Below, piece by piece: positions 5,978 to 5,999 of a DNA stretch of 5,999 nucleotides. A program made the translations under genes and the position numbers. The notes beneath the pieces are model-generated. The model did not search any database and was not told the DNA's origin. It saw nothing but the letters and a program-made list of their open reading frames with translations. The DNA comes from CAYJAD01 sp964372165 (GTDB lineage Bacteria > Desulfobacterota > Desulfovibrionia > Desulfovibrionales > Desulfovibrionaceae), in NCBI GenBank assembly GCA_964372165.1, contig CAYJPT010000140.1, forward strand, positions 1-5,999. The letters are read 5' to 3'. How positions within the stretch are numbered: position 1 is the stretch's first letter; each line of letters opens with the position of its first letter.

Positions 5978-5999
5978 AGAGGGATTTTTTAATCCCTCT
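5978..5999. repeat. 22-bp palindrome, copy 2 (identical to 5803-5824)
   Basis: The 22 bases repeat copy 1 exactly, 175 bases downstream: a 9-bp stem with a TTTT loop, ending at the last base of the window. Because each copy is itself palindromic, the two copies act as both direct and inverted repeats. The adjoining inner bases (CAGA after copy 1, TCTG before copy 2) are inverted, giving a 13-bp perfect inverted match between 5816-5828 and 5974-5986. Confidence 0.75.

Larger units (their letters stand above)
5803..5999. repeat. Structured inverted-repeat element, possibly a MITE or intergenic repeat
   Basis: The last 197 bases form one self-complementary unit. The outer 37 bases on each side (5803-5839 and 5963-5999) are inverted repeats matching at 31 of 37 positions. 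Four of the six mismatches are the TTTT loops of the terminal palindromes. The interior (5825-5977) is about 53 percent GC, clearly higher than its AT-rich surroundings. It contains hairpins at 5866-5884 (AAGGCAG/CTGCCTT), 5916-5934 (GGCG/CGCC with an inner AGC/GCT) and 5955-5973 (GTGCTGAC/GTCAGCAC), plus 5857-5861 with 5893-5897. No coding frame is convincing. The right end coincides with the window edge, so it may extend further. It could be a nonautonomous transposon, a dispersed intergenic repeat or a structured RNA. Confidence 0.6.

Noticed and set aside
5803..5999. CRISPR array or integron attC site
   Set aside because: There are only two copies of the palindrome with a 153-bp interval, so it is not a CRISPR array; the paired core sites expected of attC were not found.

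Overview
The window looks like chromosomal DNA from an AT-rich, strictly anaerobic, motile member of the Desulfovibrionaceae or a close relative. This is inferred from two proteins. The rubrerythrin at the right resembles, from memory, the classical Desulfovibrio vulgaris protein in length, diiron ligands and rubredoxin cysteine spacing. The CheW also looks deltaproteobacterial. The low GC content is unusual for Desulfovibrio itself, so a low-GC lineage is suggested. The genus cannot be fixed from sequence alone.

Layout from left to right: (1) a GNAT-family acetyltransferase on the minus strand (33-608). (2) A gene-free stretch (609-1037) holding three hairpins, including the probable cheW terminator at 937-983. 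(3) An orphan cheW on the minus strand (1038-1523) with a good candidate flagellar sigma-28 promoter at 1568-1594. (4) A 706-base divergent intergenic region containing a short dyad (1730-1750) and a 149-bp MITE-like element (1872-2020) with perfect 12-bp terminal inverted repeats. (5) A large membrane-anchored hybrid sensor histidine kinase on the plus strand (2230-5181). (6) A rubrerythrin gene 26 bases downstream (5208-5789). (7) A 197-bp GC-richer, strongly self-complementary element (5803-5999) bounded by two identical 22-bp palindromes and running to the right edge.

How the parts may work together: CheW couples chemoreceptors to the CheA kinase. The hybrid kinase senses an unknown extracytoplasmic signal through a Cache-like domain plus two PAS domains. 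Its closeness to rubrerythrin, a peroxide-reducing enzyme of anaerobes, raises the possibility of a redox or oxygen-related signal, but co-orientation alone does not prove this. No HPt protein or separate response regulator for the kinase lies in the window.

The least ordinary content is noncoding: the 3'-terminal structured element with mutually exclusive stems, and the TA-flanked MITE between cheW and the kinase. No CRISPR array, rRNA or tRNA was seen.
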